A stretch of 64,000 bases of DNA, from the NCBI RefSeq assembly GCF_001632365.1, contig NW_024468568.1, positions 91,777 to 155,776 on the forward strand. Reading direction: 5' to 3'. Every line of letters starts with the position of its first letter. The first letter of the stretch is position 1. The position numbers and the translations under genes were made by a program. The stretch comes from Laetiporus sulphureus 93-53. Lineage: Eukaryota; Basidiomycota; Agaricomycetes; Polyporales; Laetiporaceae. This document shows, one piece after another, positions 1 through 10,896 of this stretch. The notes under the pieces were generated by a model that saw only the letters and a program-made list of their open reading frames with translations, made no database searches and was not told the origin of the DNA.

Positions 1-22
1 AGCCAGCGGGCGTATGCGATAG

Positions 23-148
23 TCGACGACGAGATATCCCACCGCGAGCTTGCCGGAAGAGCATATATGCAAAATCGACCGAGGGCTGGGGAAGAGGAAG
101 CGCGCTGTTGATTGGAGCGTCCGGATGGACGCTGCCTTTAACGTTTTC
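23..148 (+). CDS. possible exon of an unidentified gene entering from the left
   Basis: An open stretch of 42 codons lies between a possible acceptor (GCGATAG ending at 22) and a strong donor (GTAAGTAA from 149). It would read through KRKRAVDWSVRMDAAFNVF just before the donor. I do not recognise the protein, the rest of the gene lies outside the window, and no following exon could be linked. Another frame is also open from the left edge to a stop near 111, so the frame is not certain. Confidence 0.2.
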
Positions 149-755
149 GTAAGTAACCGTGCTTCGCCACCTCTTTCTCGAATATCGTGCTGATCGTGGC
201 TATGCGTCGCTAACAGCTGTGTAATTCTATCGGAACAGGCTTGGTCGCGGAAGGGCAAATTATTTACGCCATTCATGCACAATGTAAACTATTATCTCAA
301 TGTCAGATCTCCTTTGCCTATCTAAACGACCATTGGCTCGAAGATTTTGTCGGTTGGTTATATTATATTGACAGTGACCTGCCTCCCAAAGTATTGCCAT
401 AAGTGGAAGCGTGTCAAGACGCGTCGCGACGCGTCGGTGGCGCATGTCACGGTCATGCGCTCTGCGTCATCGATCCCACAAATCTCAAGCCACGCCTGGT
501 ATATTGCGACAACTTGCACTAATCTCAGCGTGAGTGACAAGATTACTATGATGAAACGACTGTCTAGTATGTACTGTACAGATGCGAGGTTAATGACCCG
601 AAGTCTGACGGTGATACCGTGTGATGGATCCCCACAAGATACGCATACAGATCAAACCCACATGCGACAAACCTGATACCAAGCACAAGAACGAAAGTTA
701 CAGCAGAGCGAGTTTGACGCTGTCAGCTTCTCTAAAGCATCCTGATAACCCGACA
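149..755. other. no supported gene
   Basis: Only short unrelated open frames are present. This is the 3' side of the PalI/SUR7 gene. No RNA gene or repeat was seen. Confidence 0.4.
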
Positions 756-1557
756 CTACATGTAAGAACTGTACGGTCGTTCTCGTCCGAAGCGTCCACC
801 GAAGCAAGTACCGCATCCTGCATGGAAGGCCACAAACAGCAGCAGAACCGCAGCAACCAAGGACATCCATATCTGTGCAATATAGTCCATTAACAGCGGC
901 CAGCGCCGTAGCATGTACACTCACTGTAGGCCCGAAGCTGGAGGAATGCCCCTGACTGGCAAAGAAGGTCGTCGCGGTGGAGGCAAGGTACACAGAAATG
1001 ACGAACGCGGCGATAGAGAGTGCAGATGCAGCAAAGGAGAGGACACAAAAGAGAGGATGAGGATATCGGTCCCTGCGTGGATTGCACATGAGCGGGGCGA
1101 CAGTCATCATCGAGAAGAGGCTAATGGCGGCAGCTAAGAGACATTAGCATCCAACACTATGGTATGACAGTGATGGTTAAAAGCGACATACCTACGGGAT
1201 ACAAGATGAGTGCTTTTGAAGTTGACTCTGATATTTCTGATCCATATGTGTAGCCCAATCTAGTGGCATACTCTTCGTCAAAGCGTGCGATCGAGCTGCA
1301 CGAGATGTCACATACTGCGGGGCCGTGCAATTCCCAGAGTTCCCGCAGTAACCCCAGACACCAAACCTCACGCCGTCGTCGGCGGAAGTCCTTAGATAGT
1401 AGAAGGAGTGCACCAACGGCGCAGAGACAGACACCAGAACGCTACGATGTGATGTCATTATGTCACCACTTTGTCCGATCAAGATCACGAAGAGTACATA
1501 CAGCAAAATGAACGCGGAGAATGTTCCCAAGAACATGGGGAATGCGCCATTGTACAT
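756..1557 (-). CDS. SUR7/PalI-family four-span membrane protein
   Basis: The four exons are 1557-1316, 1259-1192, 1133-925 and 872-756 and give 211 residues. The product follows the SUR7/PalI plan. TM1 lies at about residues 8-27. The first extracellular loop carries the family signature FGVWGYCGNSGNCTAPQLGY. TM2 is near LILYPVAAAISLF, TM3 near VLSFAASALSIAAFVISVYL, and TM4 starts at FGPTIWMSLVAAVLLLFVAF. The short tail ends in RPYSSYM. Members of this family sit in the plasma membrane; PalI/Rim9 acts in ambient pH sensing, and other members act in eisosomes and wall integrity. The signature loop and the phase-compatible splices (56, 58 and 52 nt introns) support the family call. Which subfamily this is cannot be told. 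The start is the first Met before TM1; a very short extra intron in the first loop cannot be excluded. Confidence 0.8.
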
Positions 1558-2174
1558 GGACGCAACGTTGCGCCTCCTGGCGACTTACGGCTGGCGACAA
1601 TATTTGATGACGAAGACGACACGAGAGGAGAAGATAAGATGCGCCGAACCAGGCTTACAGGGCCTGGCAGCAATCACCAGTTTTTGACTTGCCGACAGAA
1701 CCGGTTATCGAATCAATTAGGCCACCGTGACATGGAACACGCCAGTCAAAGTCCACCGATTCAGCGGAGGCTATGTGCACCGAGTTTGCGGATTGTGGGG
1801 GAGGCGAGAGGTGCTGCTCTCCGTCTGACGCGACAGCACGTATGTATCTGCATCAGGTTTGACCCAGCTTGACCCGTTGGCAACCCGCATCCCGGGAAGG
1901 CGCCTGCCGCAGCATCAGGCACATGGTTTAGATTCCGAGAATGAGATTCCCCCCTGATCACAGGGCAAGATCGTCCATATGGCGCGCGTATCATACACAT
2001 GCGGCGCACAAACAACGCGTAAACAACACGTATACGCGTCGCATATGGTTCGCAACTGCGGGGAAGGTGGTTGCATGAGAAAGAAGCGGACAGTACGGGC
2101 CTGAGATGACAGGATATACATTTCCAAGGTTGCAGATACACCGGACATTGAGCGTCCCATATCGGTTCACCGTG
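1558..2174. other. intergenic, no supported gene
   Basis: This lies between the start of the PalI/SUR7 gene and the 3' end of the PINIT-like gene, both on the minus strand. The minus-strand open frames here have no recognisable content. It presumably holds the promoter of the PalI/SUR7 gene. Confidence 0.4.
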
Positions 2175-4158
2175 TCACACGCGTTGCGCGCCAGGCAGTC
2201 TCGCAGACGCTCTCGCAATATACGCAGACCATTCCTGGGTGCGCACACCAAGCTCTGCGTACAACCTTCGCTCCGCAAGGTCTGGAATAGATGCATGGAC
2301 GACAAAGACACGCTCTGACGTATCGCGTAGTTGTATCAGCCGGATCATGTTCGTACCGGGACGCAGGTCCGCTGTAATGTCCAAATGCCCCATGTTCTGC
2401 CCCTGCGTTCGATGAACACGATAGCGAATAATTGATGCCAAGGAACGCACCAAGTCCGCAGGGAGATACGTTCTGGCTGTACGCCCATCCGCAGGGTTAA
2501 CCTCGATCACGAGCGTCCCCGGTGCCGGCCAACTGGTATCGATGTTCCACAACATTGCAACCACCTCCGCCGGAGATGCTGCGGGATCTAGTCTCTGATT
2601 GGCCTCTTGAACTGCCATCGTGGGCAAACAGAGCAGATGCACGGAAACGTGCGTCGCATTCTCGCTGCCGGGGTCGCTTTAAATATAACTTTGTTTGCTT
2701 CTTGGAGTGGAGTACGCACTTGTATGTGGACCGCCGACGCGTCCAGCGCCGTACTGCAGCAGCCACAGGCTCTTGCAACTCAAAGGTGAAATCAGTTATT
2801 TGAGGAATTCTGCTACCAACTTGTACTGCCCAGAGCCCTGGAACCTGGTTCACGGGTGACGCATCTCCTATATGCATGTCATGGTGGGTGTCCCTCTGTA
2901 GGGGACCCTCTGACTGGTCCTCTGTCTTCGACACAAAAAGAGGAACGTCGATAGAATGCGTCAATTGACCAATAGAAGCTGATGAATTCGGTTGCTCTAT
3001 CGAATGATCTAAGCTTGACCGTTCTTGCTGTATTATATCGACGTCCATTGGGGGATCTGCAGTCGGGGAAGCGGGGGACGGTTGTCGTTGCTCTATCATA
3101 TGATCTAAGCTTGACCGTTCTTGCTGTATTATATCGACGTCCATTGGGGTATCTGCAGTCGGGGAAGCGGAGGACGGTTGTCGAGGCATACTATTGCAAG
3201 AGGGCTCTTGGTACGCGTCCGTGTGTGGATAGACCGCAGAGCTCTTGTCCATGGGGAACGCTGCACCATTGGAAGGCGCATTGGAAGCAGGAACAGGGTT
3301 GTCTTCGTGCTGAATTGCGGACGGATCATGCATATGCACGCCGGAGGCAGTCTCGGTCAATTCCGGATGCCGTTCTTCTGTCCTCGCAGTGGACACAATT
3401 TCGGTGTCGGTGCCGGGATGGGAACCGGATTGGTTTCCTTGTGCAGGTTTCGTACATGCAAGAACGTCCGTCTGTTCCTCCTGCGCGATGCCCGCGCTCT
3501 GCGCAAATCCTCCCTCATTCAAGCCTCGCCTCTGCATTTCAGAGACAACCTTCCTCGCTTGCTCGAGCATCTCCTTGCACCAGTCGTCCGTGAACAACGC
3601 GCGTGCGTTATGCGCAAGCACGGCGCTGTCCGTGTCCGGATGCCGTTGTAACGCGTTTCTGATGACCTGAGGGAGCATGAGCCGTCGGCATTCTTCAATC
3701 ATGATGGCCTCGTCGCACGGAGTATTGCTGAGGCCCGAATGCACAGCCGGCGAGTCCGCACGCTCAGGTTGAGCGGAGCTCTCGCTGGGCGTACGGTCTT
3801 TGGTGACAAACGGATCCAAGACGCTAGCCAGGAAGTTGTCCACCGTCTTTGGAGAAACAGGTGTGGGTTGGGTGTGGACAGAGGTCTCGGTGAATGGTGT
3901 GGCCTGTGTCACTGAGTTTGCATGGGTATTTGGATGGTAAACCTGCTCATCCTCGCATTCAGGATCTGAAGTCGAGGCGAGATCTTGCGTAGATATTCGT
4001 TGAATCAAGGGCGGCGAACTGCGCTGGCTCGATGCATTGAAAGACTGTTCGGCAGTGGAGTCCAGTCGGTTGAGCAGATACGGAGACGAAGAGTTGCTTA
4101 GGCGATCCAGGAGAGAGCCAGGGCGCGGAACAGGTGATGGTTGAGAGGTATCTTGCAT
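2175..4158 (-). CDS. Low-complexity protein with C-terminal PINIT-like domain
   Basis: Exons 4158-2720 and 2676-2175 are joined over a 43 nt intron and give 646 residues. The first 430 or so residues are rich in Ser, Pro, Thr, Glu and Gln and look disordered. They contain a perfect-period 96 bp (32 aa) tandem duplication with core PMDVDIIQQERSSLDH. The last 190 residues are folded-looking: FTFELQEPVAAAVRRW, then VSVHLLCLP, WPAPGTLVIEVN, LPADLV and LDITADLRPGTNMIRL followed by RVFVVHASI. The order and spacing resemble the PINIT domain of Siz/PIAS SUMO ligases. No SP-RING zinc-binding residues follow, so SUMO-ligase activity is not implied. The resemblance is by eye only, and the protein may simply be a fungal orphan family. 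The start is the first ATG of the long frame. Confidence 0.6.
2991..3182. repeat. 96 bp tandem duplication inside the PINIT-like gene
   Basis: Two consecutive 96 bp copies begin at 2991 and 3087 and differ at only a few bases. They encode two copies of a 32-residue unit with core DVDIIQQERSSLDH. The period is a multiple of three, so the frame is preserved. Confidence 0.9.
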
Positions 4159-4341
4159 GATGTCCTACTGGCGCGCCATCTCCGAAAGCAGGGGTCAATT
4201 AATCATCTCGTAAGGAGTATCCTCGGTGGACGGCAGAGCTGTTGTTTTCGTCGCACAAATGAGTCGAAGTTCATTGAACCTTCAATATACGGTGATTTTT
4301 TATAATGTGGGTTTAGGATGCATTGATTTAAAATTCAACTA

Positions 4342-4442
4342 TGCCCCATGGCTGAGTTGGTTACAGCGTCCGACTGTTACGGTCCAACTTTGGTTGCTTA
4401 CATACTATCGGAAGGTCGAGAGTTCGAGCCTCTCTGGGGCAG
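4342..4442 (+). tRNA. tRNA-Asn(GTT) with 27 nt intron
   Basis: The acceptor stem TGCCCCA (4342-4348) pairs with TGGGGCA (4435-4441), and the discriminator base is G4442. The D stem is GCTG/CAGC. The anticodon stem TCCGA pairs with TCGGA across an intron at 4380-4406. The anticodon GTT is at 4376-4378 with A at position 37. The T arm is GAGAG-TTCGAGC-CTCTC at 4418-4434. The intron sits one base 3' of the anticodon, the usual place for nuclear pre-tRNA introns. A run of T at 4443-4447 is the expected RNA polymerase III terminator. Confidence 0.92.
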
Positions 4443-4447
4443 TTTTT
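4443..4447 (+). terminator. RNA polymerase III terminator of tRNA-Asn
   Basis: Five T residues directly follow the tRNA discriminator base. Confidence 0.75.
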
Positions 4448-4679
4448 GTTGCACGTTCCCAACCTTACTTGTATAAATCTTGGAGTTGTACATCGGGTTG
4501 GGCAGTAGCAGCAACATTTTGCTGCAAGCATATGGCGGAGACGTTCCTCATTTGGCCAGACACCTTCAGAATCTAATAAAGCCAAACAAAGCGGTGGCAT
4601 TAGCGTTCTTCGCTTAGAAGTAGCAGTGCTTTAGATTCTAACTAAATAGTCCCTCACTCCTTACTTTCCGCCATCGTCA

Positions 4680-5968
4680 ATGATTTCAAACACGACAGAA
4701 ACCCAAGTTTCCGCGCCGAAGAAGCAGAAGAAACTGAAGCCTGCGCGCAAGCAGGTGAAACCTGGTGAAGTGGAGAAGAAGGAGGCGCCTCAAACCGGGA
4801 AAGAGTACAGTGCGTACATTCAACCTCTGCTCCTTCACCATGGCTTATAACCTCTGCAGACATCTGGTACAACAAGTGGGCTGGTGGGGACCGCGAGGAT
4901 AGCTATTCAAAGTATGTTTTGTTACAGATTCGCTCAGTGACGGCTTTCCCTGACGCCTGCGTTCGTTCAGCAAGGTCAAGTCGCAGACGCGTTGCAACAT
5001 CAAGCGGGACTCGGGGCTCACACGTGCGAATACGACGGGCGTGAAGTACTGCTGCCTCTTCTTCGCGCGGGGATGCTGTCCGTATGGCTGGGAATGCGAA
5101 TATTTACATATGCTCCCGGATCCATCGACCGCGCTGCCGGACACGTCGAAGGACTGCTTTGCGCGCGACAAGTTCGCCGACTATCGAGATGATATGGGTG
5201 GTGTTGGTAGCTTTCAGAGGCAGAACCGTACGCTGTACATTGGGCGGATCAAGGAGACGGGCACGGGCGTGGAGACGGAGGAGGTTGTGAGGAGGCATTT
5301 CAAGGAGTGGGGAGAGATTGAAAAAAGTGCGTCCCTTAACCTTGGCCCCCTTCCTTCGGTACACTAACAATCGTGTGTGCCGACTTCCTATCACAGTCCG
5401 AGTGCTGCAGTATCGCAGCGTCGCATTCGTGACCTACGTGTCCGAGTTTAACGCGCAATTTGCCAAGGAGGCAATGGCGTGTCAATCCCTCGATAACGAT
5501 GAGATCCTGAACGTTCGTTGGGCGACAGAGGACCCCAATCCAGTGTCCAAGGTGGAGGAGAAGCGTCGCTTGGAGGAAATTGGCCGTGAAGCCATTCAAG
5601 CTCGCATGGACCCGCGAATTGTCGACGCCGTACGGGCACTCCGAGCGCTTGAGGATGGGGATATATTAGATGAAGGCGTCGAGGAGGTACAAGAAGAAGG
5701 GGACGGAGAACCTCAGGCGAAGAAGCGAAGGCTCGATATTGAAGGCGCACCGGATACTCAGCTGGAACGAGAGCAAGGTCACGAAGAGGAAGAACAGTCA
5801 CCACAGCCCACGGGTCTCCTCAGCGCGGACACTTTGGAGAGTCTGAAGTATTTCGCCGAGATCCAGAAGCGGAATGGGCTGGGTGGAAAAGTCGTACGGG
5901 CTGTTCCTGCACCAAAGCCACCATCGGATGGGTTGGGACTGGCGGACTACGGTAGTGATGAGGATTAA
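4680..5968 (+). CDS. CWC2: pre-mRNA splicing factor CWC2 (RBM22-like)
   Basis: Exons are 4680-4809, 4860-4911, 4971-5326 and 5397-5968, giving 369 residues. After a Lys-rich N-terminus comes the Torus region (IWYNKWAGGDRED). The CCCH zinc finger is CLFFARGCCPYGWECEYLH with spacing C-x7-C-x5-C-x3-H. An RRM follows, with RNP2-like TLYIGRI and RNP1-like YRSVAFVTYV. The C-terminus is acidic and charged, with a basic patch AKKRR. CWC2 joins the Prp19-associated NTC complex and contacts U6 snRNA and the intron in the active spliceosome. Torus, zinc finger and RRM in this order are diagnostic. The start is the first ATG in the exon; all introns are GT-AG. It is convergent with TMA46. Confidence 0.93.
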
Positions 5969-6091
5969 GCTGGGGGAAGAGCTGCTCCTTAACCGTTGTA
6001 ATCTCATAGGTCTACGCAGGGTGCTTCCGGCATGTAGATCAAGTCCATAGTAATGACGGCAACGTATAATCTAGGTATACACAGAGCGAAG

Positions 6092-7529
6092 TCATGTCTG
6101 GCTGCTACCACTTTCGGACCCGCCTGATGACACGCCATTCTCCTGTAGACTGAGTTGTTTAATCTCCTCCTCTGCTGCTAAGTCCTCTTCCCGCTGCTTC
6201 ATGTAGTTGGACAAATCCCAGTCCTCTTCGTCCGCTTCCTCGTCCTCGAACCATTCCGGATTGTAGGCGAACTAAGACACACAGTGTGAGCATCATGTAC
6301 GTGACTCATTAGTGTAAGGTGACTGACCAAGTCCCTTCCGCTCATTCCGCTGTTCTTGCCTGCGGCGTGCTGAGCATCCTTCGTCTTTCGTACGGCTTCT
6401 TCCTCGGCCTGCTTCTTGTCCATCCTGGTCCGCTTCCACTTGGCAAATGTCTCTGGAGTGACGGGCGTCAGACTAGATCCCAATTTGTGTCGCTGGGAGG
6501 CGATAATTGCATGTCAGCTGTCGCGATCATGCACGATAAAGAAAGCAAGACGAGCCTCGACTTCCAAAAACTCCTCTAGGCTGATCGTATTGGCTTTCTC
6601 AGCCTCCTCCGCAGCCTTCTTCTGGGACTTGAGCATAAATCCTGGCGGTAGTGCATGCCTATATTGACATGACTCGCCGTTTGGACACTCCCAAAACCAT
6701 CCAAACCTATCCGTTTGCTATGTAAGCGATCGCATGATATGATTGGAGAACACGCCTACTTTTCCGTCTCGATAGCCTGTATGAAGTGCTTGCACACAAT
6801 CTGCCGGCATCGTCAGTCACTACGTCAGGAGTGGCATTTACACTCGACACACATCGGTTGTTGTTTTTGGATTTCCATTCTTTGATGATACCACTTTACG
6901 CAGCTTCTCCTCATCCCACTGATCCATGGTATCTGTGAGACAGAGATGCCTTAGGCAAGGAGACAATAGGTCAGGAACATGAAGATGACATACCTTTCAG
7001 CTTCTCCTCCCGACTATCCTCGTACAAGTTCTTCTTCTCAACCTTCCGCCCAACGTTCATGTCATGGCTAAACTTGCACTTGTTTCCCTTCTCGCAATTC
7101 CCAGCCTTAAAGAATACGCAGAGTATAGTTTTGGGGTCGACGCCAAACGGAACCTTCTGTGTCTGTACGGGTTTGAACAGCGCAGCCTCCTCCTTCTTGC
7201 GCTTCTCTTCGTCTGCCTTGGCCTTCTCCCGAAGCGCCTTCTCCTTCTCCTTCTCCAGCTGTGCGCGCGACTTGCCCGCTTGTGCCTGCTGCTTCTCGAT
7301 GGCAGCAATCTCCCTCTGGACCTTCGCTGATTTGTTTTTCTATACAACGGATGTCATGATGCGAGCACAACAGAGTGGAAAGATTTGCTGACGTTTTTCA
7401 TTCCGAAGGTCTATAATTTCCTCGTCAAAGACATCTGTCAGCTCCTTGCTAGCTGCTACTTAGCATCTGAGATACCTTGTCCTCCTTGGCCTTCGAGCTC
7501 GAGCCTCCGGTCTGCTTCTTGGGCGGCAT
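6092..7529 (-). CDS. TMA46: CCCH zinc-finger protein TMA46 / ZC3H15 (DRG-family partner)
   Basis: The product starts [18 protein letters not shown] and continues [14 protein letters not shown], the family N-terminal signature. A long charged coiled coil ([20 protein letters not shown]) comes next. Two CCCH fingers follow: [19 protein letters not shown], then a second ending [11 protein letters not shown] and [11 protein letters not shown]. The DFRP region around [12 protein letters not shown] is near the C-terminus, which ends [12 protein letters not shown]46/DFRP1 binds and stabilises the translational GTPase Rbg1/DRG1 on ribosomes. TFGMKN is carried by an 18 nt microexon at 7410-7393. Seven or more introns are needed; the boundaries further 3' were set by homology and are approximate. 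The start codon is at 7529-7527. Confidence 0.88.
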
Positions 7530-8181
7530 CTTGTATGTAGTGAGCAGAAGTCAACGAATGTATGAATGTTGGCGAAGGCGACAATAGATGGCCCCAGTCG
7601 AGGACGATGAGACGAGTCGATCACTCAGCTGGTCGCTTGCATTCATATCACTCGTGTGACAAAATATGACGCTTTTACTGTCACACTTCAATTGAGGGAG
7701 GACAATGCTATAGGAAACGCGCTGACGCGCATGAAATCTGAGAGGTTAAAACTTCAGAAGATCAATAAATGAATTGACCCATTTTCCCGGAGGGGGGAGG
7801 TCTTGCTCGCGATCAATGGCAGTCACTTCAAAATGATGAAATGGATTAGCCGGTTCTCGACAGCGGAAAGTATACATCTTATTTTATTCATTTTCTATTA
7901 TGTAGGGCACACGAGCGGGTGCTAGCTAGCAAGTAGCACAGGATAGCCTGGGATAATAGCTCTTGTACTCGTACAAAATACGCTATGCATCTACAGCGAG
8001 TGTCTTAGTTGTTGAATGTTTCCCTTCTTCGGAGCCGTGGCAATTAGTGTCACGGTCACATGACTATCCGAAGGGTTTGGCGCCTACAGTTGAACTCTCA
8101 GGGCCACGGACGTCGGACCAGCGCAGTCTCTCCATAACTCCATCCAGATACCGCAAGCCACTGCCTAAGGAGAAGTTAATA
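7530..8181. promoter_or_regulatory. divergent intergenic region
   Basis: It separates the starts of TMA46 (-) and the Ser/Pro-rich gene (+), so it should hold both promoters. AT-rich stretches lie near 7760-7910. I could not assign a clear TATA box or a factor site. Confidence 0.4.
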
Positions 8182-10291
8182 ATGGCGCACAACAAGCCAC
8201 GCGGTAGCATCTTACTCTTTGACCCGCTACAATCGCCTGCGACGCCACAAAGAGAACCATCGCCGGATTCGGGCAGTTCGGACAAGGAGAACGACGACTC
8301 GCCAGGGGAGTTTACTATGCTCTTTGATCGCGTGTATACGTGCCATGCTACGCCAACCAAGACGTACAATGGGCCTCTCATTGACCTAGGTGGCATGACT
8401 CCTAGCATATCGACTCCAGCAACGCCAGGCGATCTGCTTGAAGGAGACGTGTCTGACGACCAGGCAAGCGATATGCTATCTGGTCTCTCCATGTTTCAGC
8501 AGGAAAACCCATCTCTGCTCAGGATCCCGCTTGCAGAGATTGAGCTGGAGAAACCGCCCCAGTCGAAACGACGTCAGGCTCGATCGCCATTGACAAAGCG
8601 CGCACATTCGCCCGCGAAAAATCTGTATATGCCAGCGGCCCAGAACACAACTGCTGATCCTCCGGGCACGACGCTCTCGGACATCATCAACTCAATAAAC
8701 TTATCTGCCATGGCAATCTCCACACCGCATCATCAGAGCTCGCTTGTCACACTGGACGTCGTGGCACCTTCGGCTCCCAAATGCGAAGATGAGGGGGCGG
8801 CAGCGGAAGTAAAGAAACAAGAGCAGCAAGTATACAGGCAGGAAGAAGTGGATGTTACCAATCAGGAAACAGAAACTACAGCTGATGATACGATTGCGAT
8901 GCCTCACTCATATTCTGCCACCGACATTGACATCTCCGCCTACTTCGACTCTAACTCGCTAACGGAAATCATCCTTCCTCCACGGACCGATTCGCCCTCG
9001 GATCATCTTTTTGCTTCCACTGCTTCCATGCTAGCTCCTCCCGTACGGAAGGCTCGCAAGGGTCTTCTCGTAAGAGACGACCCTCATCGAGCTTCGATCG
9101 ACCTACAGACGTCATTCAGCATGCACATGCAATCTGGTGAACTGTCATTCGACTTAATGAACGACAAGGTGTCGTTCTTGGGTTCAGAGCGAGGAACGGA
9201 CTCGTTCTGGACCGGCGAAGAAGACTCTGGTGTTCATGCGCAGAAGGAAATTAGTATCGCTAAGGGTAGATCGTCGGAGAAGGCGCGGAGGACGAGTATT
9301 GACTCCGAAGTGAACCTCGCCATTGACTGTACGTGCAATATGATTTGATCATCGTTAACATTTCTCATCCATGCTTAGCATTATTACTGACAGACCAGCC
9401 GGAATCGACCGCGGAATTGTCCGCGATGCGTACGTCGTCCGAATCTAACAACAGCTACAGAACTGATTCCATCTACTATGTATAGTTCACGTTTCTCAAG
9501 CTGAAGATTCGCATGAGGCCATCTCTTCATCGGTATTCAGTCTACCGCCGAAGGCAGCTGCTCCGGGTACGTTATGACCATTTTGATTGATCTTTCGCTT
9601 ACAGGCAGATGCAGATGTGATTCCGACGCCTAAAGTGGCTGCGCGTCTTATCGTCAAGAAAACGCCTCCAGTGCATGCCCGGGGCAACTCATCTGTATCT
9701 GCGGAGTCTTCGCTGGCTAGCTCGTGTTCAAGTGAAGGCATCTCTATTCAAAGTGCAGGAAGCAGCGGCTGCAGTACTCGAGCTACATCCCCAATCAAGA
9801 GCCAGACATTGGCAGGGGGAGTGAAACCCGCAGCAGAAGTGGCCTCGATGAGTCAAAGAACGACTTCCATGACCAGATCAGCAGTTATCGTGCCTTCTGC
9901 CTCCCAAACCACATCGACCGGCCCAACGAAATCTCGCGAATCTCCGACCGGACCTGGCTCGGCTATCGAGCACGATGCGTCAAGAGATGCATCAAGACGT
10001 TTCGCAGCGGCAGGGGTGCAACGTCCCAGCGTGCAGCTGGGCGAAAAAGCCATGCCGAGTCGCAGCATGCAGGCCAGACCTAGGCTCCAGAAGTCCAGCA
10101 CGGCAGTGAGCAAACCGGAGAGAACGCATAGCAACGCGACCAAGGCGAATGGTATCGCTGCTCCGGCGGGAGGGGTGAAGCCTCCTGCAGAACGTGCTAG
10201 AGCGGGTGGTGCGGTAAGCGGGCTGCCGAGGCTTGCATCGCGGTTGCTTGCCCCTGGGAGCACCAGCGGGATTCCGAGGAGTAAATGGTAA
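8182..10291 (+). CDS. Ser/Thr-Pro-rich protein of unknown function
   Basis: Exons 8182-9328, 9379-9429, 9486-9566 and 9609-10291 give 653 residues. The fourth exon uses the acceptor GGCAG ending at 9608, which is the one that keeps the frame. The protein has no recognisable fold. It opens MAHNKPRGSILLFDPLQSPA and contains many SP and TP dipeptides and a KEN motif (SDKENDDSP), features often seen in proteins phosphorylated by CDKs or turned over by the APC. The second half is Ser/Ala-rich and basic. The same frame is open upstream to 7963, but 8182 is the better start because upstream codons look non-coding. The model ends AGSTSGIPRSKW followed by TAA. That stop overlaps a perfect GTAAGT donor at 10288, so one more exon is possible. 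Confidence 0.6.
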
Positions 10292-10896
10292 GTATTGCGT
10301 CCAGGGGCTGCCGGCAGTGTCCCTGCGAGAAGGTACCCGTGAAGCAATTGAAGGAGCCTCACCAGCGAAGCTTCACGCTTTCGGACGTCTTGTTAGGCTA
10401 TCGCGTATCAGATTATTGTAAGCGTGCATGTGTTCTGTTCGTGTTTTTACCTGTCAAATTCAATTATCTTTCCCGGCAATTGTCTTGCTCAGTCTCTCGC
10501 GGTCTGAGCCTGTGCCGTCTGACCTTGAGCGAGAACCCCCATAGACCGAGTCGAACTTAGGAAGCACGCATAAGAGGGGATCGGATGGCATACTCCTTTC
10601 CCTAATACATAGACATAGGAAAAGTCACCGGGTGATTTCTGAGAGCACACGGCCACATCGTCTGCCTCGCGGTTTGCACGTTGGGCAGTTGTTGGTGGAC
10701 GGCATCACAGCGATCTGCCAATCAGGCTGAGACCCCGTCCAGCCCGAACCGGGCGTCTGATGCGAAGGCGCGATCACGTGGGTATATCTTGATGGCGACC
10801 GGCGGCTTACGTAATAATGGTTTAAGTCGCATATACGGGTTCCGCTGGCGATCAGGCAGCAGGCAGGCCACTCCCACTTTCCCCATTTTCACTCTC
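10292..10896. other. intergenic, no supported gene
   Basis: It lies between two genes on the same strand and presumably carries the promoter of the coiled-coil gene. Short open frames show no recognisable content. Confidence 0.4.

Noticed and set aside
2175..4158. Retrotransposon gag-like origin of the low-complexity gene
   Set aside because: No zinc knuckle, protease or polymerase sequence nearby, and no flanking long terminal repeats were seen.
9853..10362. 169-codon minus-strand ORF
   Set aside because: Antisense to the Ser/Pro-rich gene; composition mirrors that gene and shows no motif.
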